NCBI GenBank assembly: GCA_900551915.1
Contig: URXT01000027.1
Span: 1 to 26,268, forward strand
Source: an uncultured bacterium
GTDB lineage: Bacteria > Cyanobacteriota > Vampirovibrionia > Gastranaerophilales > Gastranaerophilaceae
DNA: 26,268 nt
Direction of reading: 5' to 3'
The notes beneath the pieces are model-generated. The model worked only from the letters and a program-made list of their open reading frames with translations, searched no databases and was not told the DNA's origin. Positions within the stretch are counted from its first letter, which is position 1. The number at the start of each line of letters is the position of its first letter. The position numbers were made by a program, and so were the translations under genes. Positions 13,593 to 21,549 of the stretch are shown one piece after another.

Positions 13593-16253
13593 TTATTTCT
13601 TAAAAATAATTCCGTTATTTTCGCAATCGGCTGTGACTTTGTCACCTTTGACGAATTCCTGTGACAAAATCTTCATCGAAAGCGGAATTTCAAGGTAGTT
13701 TCTAATCACGCGGCGAAGCGGACGCGCTCCATATAACGGTTCATATCCTTCATCTGCAAGGAATTTTTTCGCCTCGTCTGTAATATTCAACTCTATTTCC
13801 TGTACGGCAAGCCGTTTTTTGAGAGAGGTCGATTGCAAATCAACGATTTGCGCAAGTTCGTCATGCGTTAGGGCCTTAAACATAATAGTTTCGTCAATTC
13901 TGTTTAAAAATTCCGGTTTGAATTTTTCTTTCAAAGCTTTTTGCAGACCTTCGTGTTTTTCGTCAGGCGAAAGGTTTTCGTCAAGTATAATGCTGCTTCC
14001 AAGATTGCTTGTCATAATTATAACGGTATTTTTGAAGTCAACAAGGCGTCCTTGTCCGTCTGTAAGCCGCCCGTCATCAAACATTTGGAGCATAATGTTG
14101 AAAACATCGGGGTGCGCTTTTTCAACTTCATCAAAAAGCACGACGGAATATGGTTTGCGGCGAACTGCTTCTGTCAATTGACCGCCCTCTTCATATCCGA
14201 CAAAGCCGGCGGTTGAACCGGTAAGACGCGAAATGTTATGTTTCTCCATAAATTCGCTCATATCAATTCTTATGAGCGCATCTTCGTCGTTAAACAGAAT
14301 TTCTGCTAAAGTTTTGCAAAGTTCGGTTTTACCAACCCCTGTCGGCCCTAAAAACAAAAAGGTTCCAATCGGGCGTTTCGGGTCTTTCAATCCTGAGCGT
14401 GCAAGACGTATTGAATTTGCGATTTTTTTAACCGCTTCCTCCTGCCCGATTACGCGCTTGTGCATAACTTCTTCCATGCCTAGAAGCTTTTGGCTTTCAT
14501 CCTCCTGAAGTCTGTTTACGGGAATTCCAGTCCACTTTGCGACAATCGCTGCGATGTCGGCGCCGTCTATCTGCTCTTTCAAAAGACAATCTTTATTTGA
14601 TTGGGATTGAAGAATTTTTAATTTTTTCTGCATATCAAGCATTTGGGAATATCTGGTTTCTAAAGCCGCTTTCATAGTCGGGTTTTTCTTAAACTGTTCG
14701 ATTTGGCTTTTAATTTTTTCGATATTTCTTTTTACGGCAGCGCTTGACTCGATAACTTTTTTCTCTTGAAGCCATTGGTTTTTAAGCTTGCCGATTTTTT
14801 CTTCAAGAGTTTCAATTTTTTTGTTAATTTTTTCAAGTTTCTTTTTTGCGTCAGCCGAGGTTTCTTTTTCCAGGGCTTTTCTGTTCATTTCAAGCTGGAT
14901 TTGTTCGCGTATGTAAATGTCGATTTCTTCGGGCATTGTGTCGATTTGAATTCTCAAAGCAGACGCGGCCTCGTCAATAAGGTCGATTGCTTTATCCGGA
15001 AGACATCTGTCTGAAATATACCTGTGTGAAAGGGTTACTGCGTCTGTAATTGCGCTGTCTGTAATTTTTACACAATGAAAACCTTCGTATTTTTCTTTCA
15101 AACCTCTTAAAATGCTTACTGTGGTTTCGATTGAAGGTTCGTCTGCTATAACCGGCTGAAAACGGCGTTCAAGCGCTTTGTCTTTTTCAATGTATTTTCT
15201 GTATTCGTCAATGGTTGTGGCGCCTAAAATTCTGATTGTTCCGCGTGCGAGAAGCGGTTTTAAAAGGTTACCGGCATCGGCCGAGCCGTCGGTTGAACCT
15301 GTTCCCATAATTGAATGGATTTCGTCAATGAAAAGCATGTAATCATCGGTTTTGTCAACAATGGCCTGCAAAACCGCTTTAAATCTTTCTTCAAACTGGC
15401 CGCGGTAAGACGCTCCGGCAAGAAGTGCACCCAAATCAAGCGCATAAATTTTGTCATTCTTCAAACTCTCCGGAACATCGCCTGAAACGATTCTCTGCGC
15501 AAGCCCTTCAATTATGGCGGTTTTACCAACACCCGGCTCGCCAATAATTACCGGATTGTTTTTGGAGCGGCGGTTCAAAATCTGGATGGTGCGGCGAATT
15601 TCGTCATCACGTCCGATTACCGGGTCAAGTTTGTTCTCTCTTGCAAGAGCTGTAAGTTCCATTGTATATTTTGCAAGAGCTTCCTCCGGAGTTTCTTTTT
15701 TATTTTGTGAAGGTGCCTGCTTTTCGTTCATATTTCCGCCTTCCTCATCATTTTTCATTATTATTGCTTTTTCTGCACCATGCTTGCGGGTTTCGTTGCC
15801 GTTTTCGTCAATGCTGATAATATTTTTGACTTCTTCGAGCATTTTGTCATAAAGAACGCTTTTGTTAAGGTGATATCCCGCGAAAAACAAGTCCATAGGC
15901 GGGTTTATAATTTTGAACAGAGCAAGAAACATGTGTTCAATGTCGACTTCCTGGTCATGGAGCGCCAAAGCCTCACGTTCTGCGATTTTCATGAGATTAA
16001 TCACACCCGAAGAGAATTTGATTGGTTCAAATTGTCCGCGCGAGATTGGCGGGAATTTTTTTACGAAATCATCGAATTTATCTTTAAAATCTCCTCCGAG
16101 TCCGACTTTATCAAGAAGGATTACGGGCAAATCGTTCCGGTCGAGAAAAAGTGCGAGCATAATATGCTGGCACTCAAGTTCGCGGTAGTTTCGCGAAACT
16201 ACGAAAGATTTTGCGGATTTGATTATTGCCTGAACATGTTCGGTTAAATACAT
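13593..16253 (-). CDS. clpB: ClpB protein disaggregase (Hsp100 AAA+ chaperone)
   Basis: An 886-residue double-AAA+ chaperone that, with DnaK/DnaJ/GrpE, pulls polypeptides out of aggregates through a hexamer pore. The N-terminal Clp_N domain (1-145) is divergent. NBD1 has Walker A GEPGVGKT at ~238-245, Walker B LFIDEIH at ~307-313 and pore loop YRGQ at ~283. The ~120-residue coiled-coil middle domain (about 440-555) separates ClpB from ClpA/ClpC. NBD2 has Walker A GPTGVGKT at ~636-643, Walker [14 protein letters not shown] at ~704 and pore loop GFVGYEEGG at ~683-691. The NBD2 segment reads [12 protein letters not shown] rather than the common RLIGAPPGYVGY. The linker at 150-190 is long. Only a weak AAAGAGAA SD is visible. 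No CIRCE or heat-shock element was recognised. Confidence 0.92.
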   Translation of the reverse strand: MYLTEHVQAIIKSAKSFVVSRNYRELECQHIMLALFLDRNDLPVILLDKVGLGGDFKDKFDDFVKKFPPISRGQFEPIKFSSGVINLMKIAEREALALHDQEVDIEHMFLALFKIINPPMDLFFAGYHLNKSVLYDKMLEEVKNIISIDENGNETRKHGAEKAIIMKNDEEGGNMNEKQAPSQNKKETPEEALAKYTMELTALARENKLDPVIGRDDEIRRTIQILNRRSKNNPVIIGEPGVGKTAIIEGLAQRIVSGDVPESLKNDKIYALDLGALLAGASYRGQFEERFKAVLQAIVDKTDDYMLFIDEIHSIMGTGSTDGSADAGNLLKPLLARGTIRILGATTIDEYRKYIEKDKALERRFQPVIADEPSIETTVSILRGLKEKYEGFHCVKITDSAITDAVTLSHRYISDRCLPDKAIDLIDEAASALRIQIDTMPEEIDIYIREQIQLEMNRKALEKETSADAKKKLEKINKKIETLEEKIGKLKNQWLQEKKVIESSAAVKRNIEKIKSQIEQFKKNPTMKAALETRYSQMLDMQKKLKILQSQSNKDCLLKEQIDGADIAAIVAKWTGIPVNRLQEDESQKLLGMEEVMHKRVIGQEEAVKKIANSIRLARSGLKDPKRPIGTFLFLGPTGVGKTELCKTLAEILFNDEDALIRIDMSEFMEKHNISRLTGSTAGFVGYEEGGQLTEAVRRKPYSVVLFDEVEKAHPDVFNIMLQMFDDGRLTDGQGRLVDFKNTVIIMTSNLGSSIILDENLSPDEKHEGLQKALKEKFKPEFLNRIDETIMFKALTHDELAQIVDLQSTSLKKRLAVQEIELNITDEAKKFLADEGYEPLYGARPLRRVIRNYLEIPLSMKILSQEFVKGDKVTADCENNGIIFKK

Positions 16254-16303
16254 AATCCGATTATATTCTCTTTAAAACCGGCGGAAATCATATAAATGGA
16301 TTA

Positions 16304-16452
16304 AGTGAAAAGTGAAAAGTGAAAAGACCATTTCCTTTATGCTGTTACTGTAAAAGTTTAATGACATTCATATATAAAAAACAAATCTTAGCGTCCTTGT
16401 GATTTCCTAAAAATGTAACGGACTTTTCACCTTTCACTTTTCACTTCTCACT
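16304..16452 (+). repeat. Heptad-armed dispersed repeat, copy 2
   Basis: Left arm of three GTGAAAA heptads, right arm of four TTTTCAC-type heptads, and the conserved core between them. It lies between the divergent starts of clpB and the orphan gene at 16691, so it may sit in or beside both promoters. Confidence 0.88.
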
Positions 16453-16542
16453 ACATTCCAAACGAACTTCTCCAGCAAATTACTCAAAATACATGATTGT
16501 TAAGTAATGTAAAGATGAATTTTAAAATGTCTGAAATCCACT

Positions 16543-16548
16543 TATAAT
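16543..16548 (+). promoter_or_regulatory. Perfect -10 box immediately before the ATGGT repeat
   Basis: TATAAT at 16543-16548, with TTTTAA as a weak -35 at 17 bases. Seven bases separate it from the first ATG of the ATGGT array, so the RNA would start at or next to that ATG. The same seven-base geometry occurs at lepA. Confidence 0.45.
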
Positions 16549-16555
16549 CTGCTGT

Positions 16556-16580
16556 ATGGTATGGTATGGTATGGTATGGT
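16556..16580 (+). repeat. Pentanucleotide tandem repeat (ATGGT)x5
   Basis: Five perfect ATGGT units followed by two GGCGT units. The unit is not a multiple of three, so gain or loss of a unit shifts frame. With five units, the first ATG is in frame with the orphan gene starting at 16691. Confidence 0.9.
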
Positions 16581-16690
16581 GGCGTGGCGTATTAGCAATA
16601 ATTTTGACCTATTTGTTTTTAAAAAAGAGTAAGGGAAATCGATTTATCTACACAGGCGGGAAATTTGAAAAACAAAAAGGAGAAAAATTT

Positions 16691-17587
16691 ATGAGTATTA
16701 CAGCACTTCCAAAACTAATTCGTACAATTCAAAAACTAAACGGAAGCAAAGGTGCCATTTCTTTGGGAGCTAAACAACTTAAGCTTATGGCAAAAGAGGA
16801 CAAAACTTTAGCTCAAGCATTGGACGCATTGGAAGAGCCGGCAATGGATGTCGCTTACAAAGCAAAATCAAATTACAATGTTGCAGCATTCAGGCTTAAA
16901 GACGGCAAAAACACTGTTGCAAACGGCGCAGTTTCGCTTCAAAATCCAGGAACAACAGAAAGTATTTTGAAATACCGCATTAATATTGGTGAAAACGGTG
17001 CAGTTGCACGTTCAAACGGATTTATTGATACAGGTAAAAAGCTTGATTTAGAGGATGTTGAAGCTTTCGTTAAACGCAAAAACGGAGTTATATCAGAAAG
17101 TGTTGCCTCGGGTGACGCAGTGAGGATTGCAGCAGAAGTTAATGAAAAACAGGCAATTGAACTCGCAGAACAAATCAAACCCGGTTCAGGCTATGGATTT
17201 GTAGGAAGATTGAAATCCAACTCCAAAGCAGGACAAATGATTGAAAAATTAAATGAAACATGGAGAAAATTAGGCGAAACCCTTTCTGGCAAGGCAAAAA
17301 CAGAGCAAAAGATAGTTGATGTTACAGCCTTTAAAAAGGTAAAACCGAAAGATATAGCCGATATAAAAGCCTTTGCCAAGGCTCACGCAGATGATATCAA
17401 AAAGGTTCAAATTTCTGACATTCAAAAAGCGAATGCGTTTATGTTGGATGAGATGTCAAAATTGAAAAAGCAGTTTGCGGCCAGTACTGATAAAGAAACA
17501 AAGATTAAACTTGCAGAAAAATTTAGTGACATTGAAAGTAAACATAATTCTAATTTAAAATATATTGACCAACTTCTAAAAAAATAA
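16691..17587 (+). CDS. Protein of unknown function with repeat-controlled upstream extension
   Basis: A 298-residue protein I cannot assign. The ATG at 16691 is preferred because AAGGAG lies eight bases upstream. The same frame is open back to the ATGGT array at 16556; this 45-codon extension would add a hydrophobic, basic-ended segment (VLAIILTYLFLKKSKG). The body is Lys/Ala-rich, with an N-terminal helical stretch, a central beta-like part (YNVAAFRLKDGKNTVANGAV...KYRINIGENGAVARSNGFID) and a long helical C-terminal half (KAFAKAHADDIKKVQ...KLAEKFSDIESKHN) with coiled-coil tendency. No signal peptide from the internal start. A strong terminator follows. Probably lineage-specific. Confidence 0.75.
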   Translation: MSITALPKLIRTIQKLNGSKGAISLGAKQLKLMAKEDKTLAQALDALEEPAMDVAYKAKSNYNVAAFRLKDGKNTVANGAVSLQNPGTTESILKYRINIGENGAVARSNGFIDTGKKLDLEDVEAFVKRKNGVISESVASGDAVRIAAEVNEKQAIELAEQIKPGSGYGFVGRLKSNSKAGQMIEKLNETWRKLGETLSGKAKTEQKIVDVTAFKKVKPKDIADIKAFAKAHADDIKKVQISDIQKANAFMLDEMSKLKKQFAASTDKETKIKLAEKFSDIESKHNSNLKYIDQLLKK

Positions 17588-17625
17588 TAATAAAACATAA
17601 AAGAGGAATTACTGAAATTGATAAG

Positions 17626-17649
17626 GCGCCCGCGCAGCGGGCGCTTTTT
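17626..17649 (+). terminator. Strong intrinsic terminator after the orphan gene
   Basis: GCGCCCGC (17626-17633), loop GCA, GCGGGCGC (17637-17644), then TTTTT. Confidence 0.92.
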
Positions 17650-17893
17650 ATTTGATTTGAAATTCTATGAAGGTGATAAAAAGTCTAGTTTTAAAACAAA
17701 ATCGTTCTCGATTGCCACGTCCTCACTGACGTTTGTCCTCGCGATGACATAATGATTTAGCCTTTTTAGTCACCCTCCTTGTCACGATAATCGTCACTGA
17801 CCGCTAAAAACGTCAGAAGATATTGATTTTTCCCAGCGGTTTTTTCCTAATCCTGCACCTGCTTGCCCTAATTCCTATAAAAGCGCTCCCCAC
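17650..17893. other. Gene-free stretch upstream of lepA
   Basis: No credible gene. It contains the repeat at 17710-17749 and a weak dyad (ACCGCT at 17800-17805, AGCGGT at 17835-17840 followed by six Ts) that might terminate transcription on the plus strand. The rest looks like degraded repeat-rich intergenic DNA. Confidence 0.5.
17710..17749 (-). repeat. TGTCAT(T/C)GCGAG...GCAATC-type repeat, copy 1
   Basis: On the minus strand it reads TGTCATCGCGAGGACA, then a CGTCAGTGAGGACG stretch, then TGGCAATC. This is the pattern of a palindromic intergenic repeat family seen in many unrelated bacteria, and it resembles the copy at 26040-26116. Confidence 0.5.
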
Positions 17894-17960
17894 CTAATCC
17901 AGTTCCAATGTGTAAGAGTGGACTACGTTCACCCTAATCCAGTTCCAATACGTAAGAGCA
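17894..17960 (+). repeat. Two-copy direct repeat, 40-bp period
   Basis: CTAATCCAGTTCCAAT followed by (GTGTAAGAG or ACGTAAGAG) occurs at 17894 and 17934. The sequence between units is different. It lies directly upstream of the lepA promoter. Confidence 0.75.
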
Positions 17961-17972
17961 CACTTCGTGTGC
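17958..17972. promoter_or_regulatory. Hairpin abutting the lepA -35 box
   Basis: GCACAC, loop TTC, GTGTGC: a six-bp perfect inverted repeat ending one base before TTGATG. It could be an operator or the remains of an upstream terminator (no T run follows). Confidence 0.4.
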
Positions 17973-18000
17973 TTGATGTTTGGTATGTTTTTTATATAAT
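17973..18000 (+). promoter_or_regulatory. lepA promoter, apparently giving a leaderless mRNA
   Basis: TTGATG (17973-17978), 16-base spacer, perfect TATAAT (17995-18000). The start codon begins eight bases after the -10 box, so the predicted transcript would start at or within a base of the ATG. Confidence 0.6.
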
Positions 18001-18007
18001 AAGAATT

Positions 18008-19810
18008 ATGAAATATAGAGAAAATGTCCGAAATTTTTGCATTATTGCCCACATTGACCACGGTAAATCTACACTTGCCGACAGATTGCTCGAATTTACC
18101 GGTACGGTTGCGCAACGTGATATGCAAGACCAAATTCTTGACAGCATGGATATCGAGCGTGAACGCGGTATTACAATTAAACTCAATGCTGCAAGAATGA
18201 ATTACAAAGCCAAAAATGGTAAAGATTATATCCTGAATCTTATCGATACCCCCGGGCATGTAGACTTTTCTTATGAAGTTTCACGCTCTTTAGCAGCTTG
18301 CGAAGGCGCGCTTTTAATCGTAGACGCTACACAGGGCGTTGAGGCGCAAACCCTCGCTAATGTTTATTTAGCAATAGAACAGAATTTGGAGATAATCCCT
18401 GTAATTAATAAAATAGACCTTCCATCCGCCGATGTGGAAAGGGTTAAGGCTGAAATTGAAGAAGTTCTCGGAATCGACGCTTCTCTGGCAATTCCGGTAA
18501 GCGCAAAAGCAGGTATCGGAATTGAGGATGTCTTAGAAGCCGTTGTTGACTTGGTGCCGCCGCCGGCAGATACAACTGAAAAACCGCTTCGCGCACTCGT
18601 TTTTGACAGTGCTTATGACCAATACCTAGGAACGCTTTGCTTTTTCAAAATAATTGACGGGAAAATGCGTCTCGGTGATAAAGTTAAGTTTATGGCGTCC
18701 GGAAAAGAATACGAAGTTGTTGAACTCGGATATTTGACCCCTTCAAGAGTTCAGGTGGAAGAACTTACATGCGGGGATGTCGGGTATTTTGCAGGTTCAA
18801 TTAAGGAATTAACAAGATTTGTAGGGGATACAATTACGACAATCGAAAATCCGGCAGAAGAGCCGCTTCCGGGTTATAAAGAAGCCCTTCCAATGGTTTT
18901 TTCGGGGATGTATCCGGTTGATAATGAAGATTATCAAAACCTTAAAGAAGCTCTTGAAAAACTTAAACTAAATGACAGCAGCATAACTTTCGAGCCTGAA
19001 ACCTCCAGTGCGCTTGGTTTTGGCTTCCGCTGCGGGTTCTTGGGAATGCTTCATATGGAAATTGCACAGGAAAGGTTAGAGCGTGAATATAACCTTTCGC
19101 TTGTAACAACTGCACCTTCAGTTGTCTATCATGTTTACAAAACCAATGGTGAAATGGTTGAAATTGACAACCCTGCAAACCTTCCGGCCGCTCAATACAG
19201 AGATTATATTGAAGAACCTTATGTAAGAGTTCAGATAATTACTCCTAACGATTATGTCGGAACCTTAATGGAGCTTTCGCAGTCAAAGCGCGGAATCTTT
19301 GTAAACATGCACTACATCGATAAAGTCCGTGCGTCTTTGGAATATCAAATTCCGCTTTCTGAAGTTATTACGGATTTCTATGACCAGCTTAAGTCACGTT
19401 CAAAGGGTTATGCAAGCATGGACTACGAATTCAGCGACTACAAGCGCTCGAAGCTTGTAAAACTGGATATTCTGCTTGCAAATGAGATTGTTGATGCGCT
19501 TTCCGTAATCTGCCATGAAGACAGCGCTTTTTACATCGGGCAAAAATTAACAGCTAAATTAAAAGAAATTATTCCGCGCCAGCTTTTTGAAGTTCCGGTA
19601 CAGGCGGCAGTCGGCGGGCGAGTGATTGCCAGAACAAACATCAAAGCAATGCGTAAAAACGTACTTGATAAATGCTATGGCGGTGACATTTCCCGTAAAC
19701 GCAAACTTTTAGAAAAACAGAAAAAAGGCAAAAAGCGTATGAAGTCAATTGGCCGTGTTGAAGTTCCACAAGAAGCCTTCATGGCAGTTTTGAGCCTTGA
19801 CGAAGATTAA
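18008..19810 (+). CDS. lepA: Elongation factor 4 (LepA), ribosomal back-translocase GTPase
   Basis: A 600-residue translational GTPase that binds stalled or mistranslocated ribosomes and affects initiation and fidelity. G1 AHIDHGKST is at 14-22, the switch region has [10 protein letters not shown]3 is DTPGHVDF, G4 is NKIDLPSAD and G5 is [12 protein letters not shown]-like domains follow, and the LepA-specific C-terminal domain is marked by [21 protein letters not shown] (within it, KCYGGD). The start at 18008 ([19 protein letters not shown]) matches the family's N-terminus. The frame is open 30 codons further upstream, but that part lies in repeats and promoter sequence. No SD precedes the ATG, fitting a leaderless message. 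Single-gene unit. Confidence 0.96.
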   Translation: MKYRENVRNFCIIAHIDHGKSTLADRLLEFTGTVAQRDMQDQILDSMDIERERGITIKLNAARMNYKAKNGKDYILNLIDTPGHVDFSYEVSRSLAACEGALLIVDATQGVEAQTLANVYLAIEQNLEIIPVINKIDLPSADVERVKAEIEEVLGIDASLAIPVSAKAGIGIEDVLEAVVDLVPPPADTTEKPLRALVFDSAYDQYLGTLCFFKIIDGKMRLGDKVKFMASGKEYEVVELGYLTPSRVQVEELTCGDVGYFAGSIKELTRFVGDTITTIENPAEEPLPGYKEALPMVFSGMYPVDNEDYQNLKEALEKLKLNDSSITFEPETSSALGFGFRCGFLGMLHMEIAQERLEREYNLSLVTTAPSVVYHVYKTNGEMVEIDNPANLPAAQYRDYIEEPYVRVQIITPNDYVGTLMELSQSKRGIFVNMHYIDKVRASLEYQIPLSEVITDFYDQLKSRSKGYASMDYEFSDYKRSKLVKLDILLANEIVDALSVICHEDSAFYIGQKLTAKLKEIIPRQLFEVPVQAAVGGRVIARTNIKAMRKNVLDKCYGGDISRKRKLLEKQKKGKKRMKSIGRVEVPQEAFMAVLSLDED

Positions 19811-19837
19811 TAGCAGAAAATCAAAAATTAAAAAGTT

Positions 19838-20056
19838 TTATTCATCATTATCGATGAACCCGCGTTTAAACGCTTCACGAGTTACCTCAGTTCTGTTTGT
19901 TACGCCGAATTTGTCTATAATTGCACTTACGTGCGCTTTCACAGTAGAGAGTGATATTAATAGTTTTTCTGAAATCTGCGGGTTAGAATATCCGGCAATC
20001 ATTAATTTTAAAACGTCTTTTTCTCTTCCTGTTAAATTTATTGAACTTTCGTTCAC
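19838..20056 (-). CDS. Minimal LuxR-type HTH regulator
   Basis: A 72-residue protein consisting almost entirely of a LuxR/GerE DNA-binding domain: LTGREKDVLKLMIAGYSN, QISEKLLISLSTVKAHVSAI, then DKFGVTNRTEVTREAFKRG. Helix 3 (LSTVKAHVSAI) is a good match to the family. GTG start with AAGGAG seven bases upstream. It has no sensory or receiver domain, so it acts alone, as an antagonist, or with a separate partner. It is convergent with lepA and divergent from the orphan gene at 20427 across a 370-bp region rich in repeated motifs, which are natural candidate targets. A second free-standing LuxR-type protein lies at 115-486. Confidence 0.85.
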   Translation of the reverse strand: MNESSINLTGREKDVLKLMIAGYSNPQISEKLLISLSTVKAHVSAIIDKFGVTNRTEVTREAFKRGFIDNDE

Positions 20057-20121
20057 TATTAATCTCCTTGGTTAAAATAAATTTACTGTTATTTTTATCC
20101 TACCAAAACATAATCAAATTC

Positions 20122-20143
20122 ATATTAGCCATTAGTCTAATAT
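20122..20143. promoter_or_regulatory. Inverted repeat upstream of the minimal LuxR-type gene
   Basis: ATATTAG (20122-20128), eight-base spacer, CTAATAT (20137-20143), about 65 bases upstream of the GTG start. Possible regulator site. Confidence 0.35.
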
Positions 20144-20193
20144 TTAAGAATAGTTTTGGTTGTAAATGCTGTTGTGGTGCGGGTTTACGAAAA

Positions 20194-20211
20194 ATGTAAA
20201 TAAATGTAACA
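20194..20211 (+). repeat. 18-bp direct repeat, unit 1
   Basis: ATGTAAATAAATGTAACA, matching 16 of 18 bases of the unit at 20318-20335. Each unit contains two TGTAA half-sites, giving a possible protein-binding direct repeat. Confidence 0.5.
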
Positions 20212-20237
20212 AAAATTCCGTTTAAGTAAACAAAGAC

Positions 20238-20268
20238 GCAATTTGAGAATTCAAAAATACTTTATATA
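20238..20268 (+). promoter_or_regulatory. Shared upstream element, copy A
   Basis: GCAATTT (20238-20244), eight bases, AAAAATACTTTATATA (20253-20268). The same element with identical spacing occurs at 20958-20988 before the next orphan gene. TATATA 17 bases after the CAATTT could act as a -10. Confidence 0.45.
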
Positions 20269-20278
20269 TACAAGAGAT

Positions 20279-20290
20279 GATTAAGAGTAT
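20279..20290 (+). repeat. 12-bp direct repeat GATTAAGAGTAT, unit 1
   Basis: GATTAAGAGTAT, repeated perfectly at 20376-20387, 97 bases downstream, in the same intergenic region. Confidence 0.5.
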
Positions 20291-20317
20291 TTTAATAGGA
20301 ATGACAGATTTGGATAT

Positions 20318-20335
20318 ATGTAAACAATTGTAACA
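20318..20335 (+). repeat. 18-bp direct repeat, unit 2
   Basis: ATGTAAACAATTGTAACA, 124 bases from unit 1 at 20194. The two differ at two positions only. Confidence 0.5.
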
Positions 20336-20375
20336 CGAGATTGATAATTTATTAAAGATTATTAATAAATATACC

Positions 20376-20387
20376 GATTAAGAGTAT
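20376..20387 (+). repeat. 12-bp direct repeat GATTAAGAGTAT, unit 2
   Basis: Perfect second copy of the 12-mer at 20279, located 39 bases before the orphan gene's start codon. Confidence 0.5.
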
Positions 20388-20426
20388 GTGAGTAATTAAG
20401 AAAAAGAAAAGAAAAGGAGAATTGAG

Positions 20427-20780
20427 ATGACAGGTATCAACGGAGATTACGGAAAGAATTTAAACAATAATATTTTGTTTAACAATAACAAAAAAGCCGA
20501 ACAGGCAAAACAGCCGGAAACAAAAGAAGTAATTGACTTAACCGGTGCAAAATATCTGGGTGAAAAGACTGATTTAGGCAAAACACCTGAAAGTATTTAT
20601 GGCGCAATGGGGCTTCAATTGTCCAAAACAACAAATATTCAAAAACAATTTGAAGCAGCTCTTGACACAAAAACATTGAAATACATTCAAAACACACCTC
20701 CTGAAGTTGCAGCCAGAATTGGTAACGGTGCAAAAGCAACATTTGCAGCTTTAGAAGCAACAGAAGAGTTCTTAGTATAA
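20427..20780 (+). CDS. Small protein of unknown function
   Basis: A 117-residue protein without a family I recognise. The N-terminal ~35 residues are Asn/Lys/Gln-rich and probably disordered (GKNLNNNILFNNNKKAEQAK). A middle segment follows (VIDLTGAKYLGEKTDLGKTP), then a helical, Ala-rich C-terminus (PPEVAARIGNGAKATFAALE). No signal peptide or membrane span. AAAGGAG lies seven bases before the ATG. Its long upstream region carries repeated motifs and a promoter-like element shared with the gene at 21016, suggesting common control, possibly by the neighbouring LuxR-type protein. Confidence 0.7.
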   Translation: MTGINGDYGKNLNNNILFNNNKKAEQAKQPETKEVIDLTGAKYLGEKTDLGKTPESIYGAMGLQLSKTTNIQKQFEAALDTKTLKYIQNTPPEVAARIGNGAKATFAALEATEEFLV

Positions 20781-20884
20781 AAAGATGTAAAAATAATCTT
20801 CAAGGGCAGATTTTGCCCGGAAGACTGTTATCTCAAATTCTTTAATGTAAACTTATAATTTATACATTTACTCACACATTTTCA

Positions 20885-20910
20885 GGCGCTTTTTATAAAA
20901 AGCGCCTTTT
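20885..20910 (+). terminator. Intrinsic terminator after the 117-residue orphan gene
   Basis: GGCGCTTTTT (20885-20894), two-base loop, AAAAAGCGCC (20897-20906), TTTT. It is preceded at 20798-20824 by another stem (TCTTC..GGGCA/TGCCC..AAGA) without a T run. Confidence 0.85.
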
Positions 20911-20957
20911 AATTTGGCTTTTCGGATTAATATAAATTAACAAAAAGAATTTCCGGC

Positions 20958-20988
20958 GCAATTTTCAGATAAAAAAATACTTTAGATA
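20958..20988 (+). promoter_or_regulatory. Shared upstream element, copy B
   Basis: GCAATTT (20958-20964), eight bases, AAAAATACTTTAGATA (20973-20988), 27 bases before the start codon of the next gene. Same sequence and spacing as copy A at 20238. Confidence 0.5.
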
Positions 20989-21015
20989 AATAAGGTAGTA
21001 ATTAAAGGAAGGGTT

Positions 21016-21345
21016 ATGAATTCAGATTGGGTTACAAGTGTTGATATGCTTGCGGATGCTGGTATTGTGAACTTTGATGCCGCGGCTTACATAACCGGCG
21101 CGCCCGCACGTTTCGTCGGAAGCCCGCAATATCCGATTTATAATATTCCGCCGCTTGCAATGCCAATTCAAAAGGACAGTTATCAAGCGTCTGACACTTC
21201 AATTGTGAAGACGCCTGCCTGGAAAAAGGTTCTTTTCGGCGGCCTTGCTATCGGAGGAGCTTTGTGGGGAATTTCGAAAATCAAAAAAGCGCCCCAGATG
21301 ATTAAGAACGCTTTTGAAAATTTTACGAAAATCTTTAAACGATGA
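21016..21345 (+). CDS. Small single-span membrane protein of unknown function
   Basis: A 109-residue protein I cannot assign. The N-terminal ~65 residues are soluble and Pro-rich (GSPQYPIYNIPPLAMPIQK). One membrane span follows at ~70-86 (KVLFGGLAIGGALWGISKI), then a basic amphipathic tail (KKAPQMIKNAFENFTKIFKR). No cleavable signal, so the N-terminal part is likely outside or inside depending on topology; positive charges at the C-terminal side suggest C-in. AAGGAAGGG precedes the ATG closely. It shares an upstream element with the gene at 20427 but is separated from it by a terminator. Confidence 0.7.
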   Translation: MNSDWVTSVDMLADAGIVNFDAAAYITGAPARFVGSPQYPIYNIPPLAMPIQKDSYQASDTSIVKTPAWKKVLFGGLAIGGALWGISKIKKAPQMIKNAFENFTKIFKR

Positions 21346-21389
21346 ATTGTTGGGAAGGCGATGAGGTGCTGGTAGATTTAGGGGGCAGA

Positions 21390-21541
21390 TGAGTGAAAAG
21401 TGAAAAGTGAAAAGGCCATTTCCTTTATGCTGTTACTGTAAAAGTATAATGATATTCATATATAAAAACATGGCTTAGCGTCCTTGTGATTTCCTAAAAA
21501 CGTAACGGACTTTTCACCTTTCACTTTTCACTTTTCACTCA
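21390..21541 (+). repeat. Heptad-armed dispersed repeat, copy 3
   Basis: TGAGTGAAAAG opens and CTTTTCACTCA closes the copy. The left arm has three GTGAAAA units and the right arm has four TTTTCAC-type units. The core contains GGCCATTTCC and CATGGCTTAGCG. It lies between two convergent genes, ending eight bases before the gshA stop codon. Confidence 0.9.
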
Positions 21542-21549
21542 CTAAAACC

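Noticed and set aside
13819..16247. Long plus-strand open frames antisense to clpB (up to 155 codons).
   Set aside because: clpB is complete and strongly conserved. These frames have low-complexity Ser/Phe-rich translations and no start signals.
17918..18007. A 30-codon N-terminal extension of LepA.
   Set aside because: It is encoded by repeat and promoter sequence, has no SD, and LepA proteins start at the [10 protein letters not shown] equivalent.
17645..18007. A tRNA or small stable RNA in the gene-free stretch before lepA.
   Set aside because: No cloverleaf, T-loop or CCA pattern found. The visible structure is repeats and a promoter.
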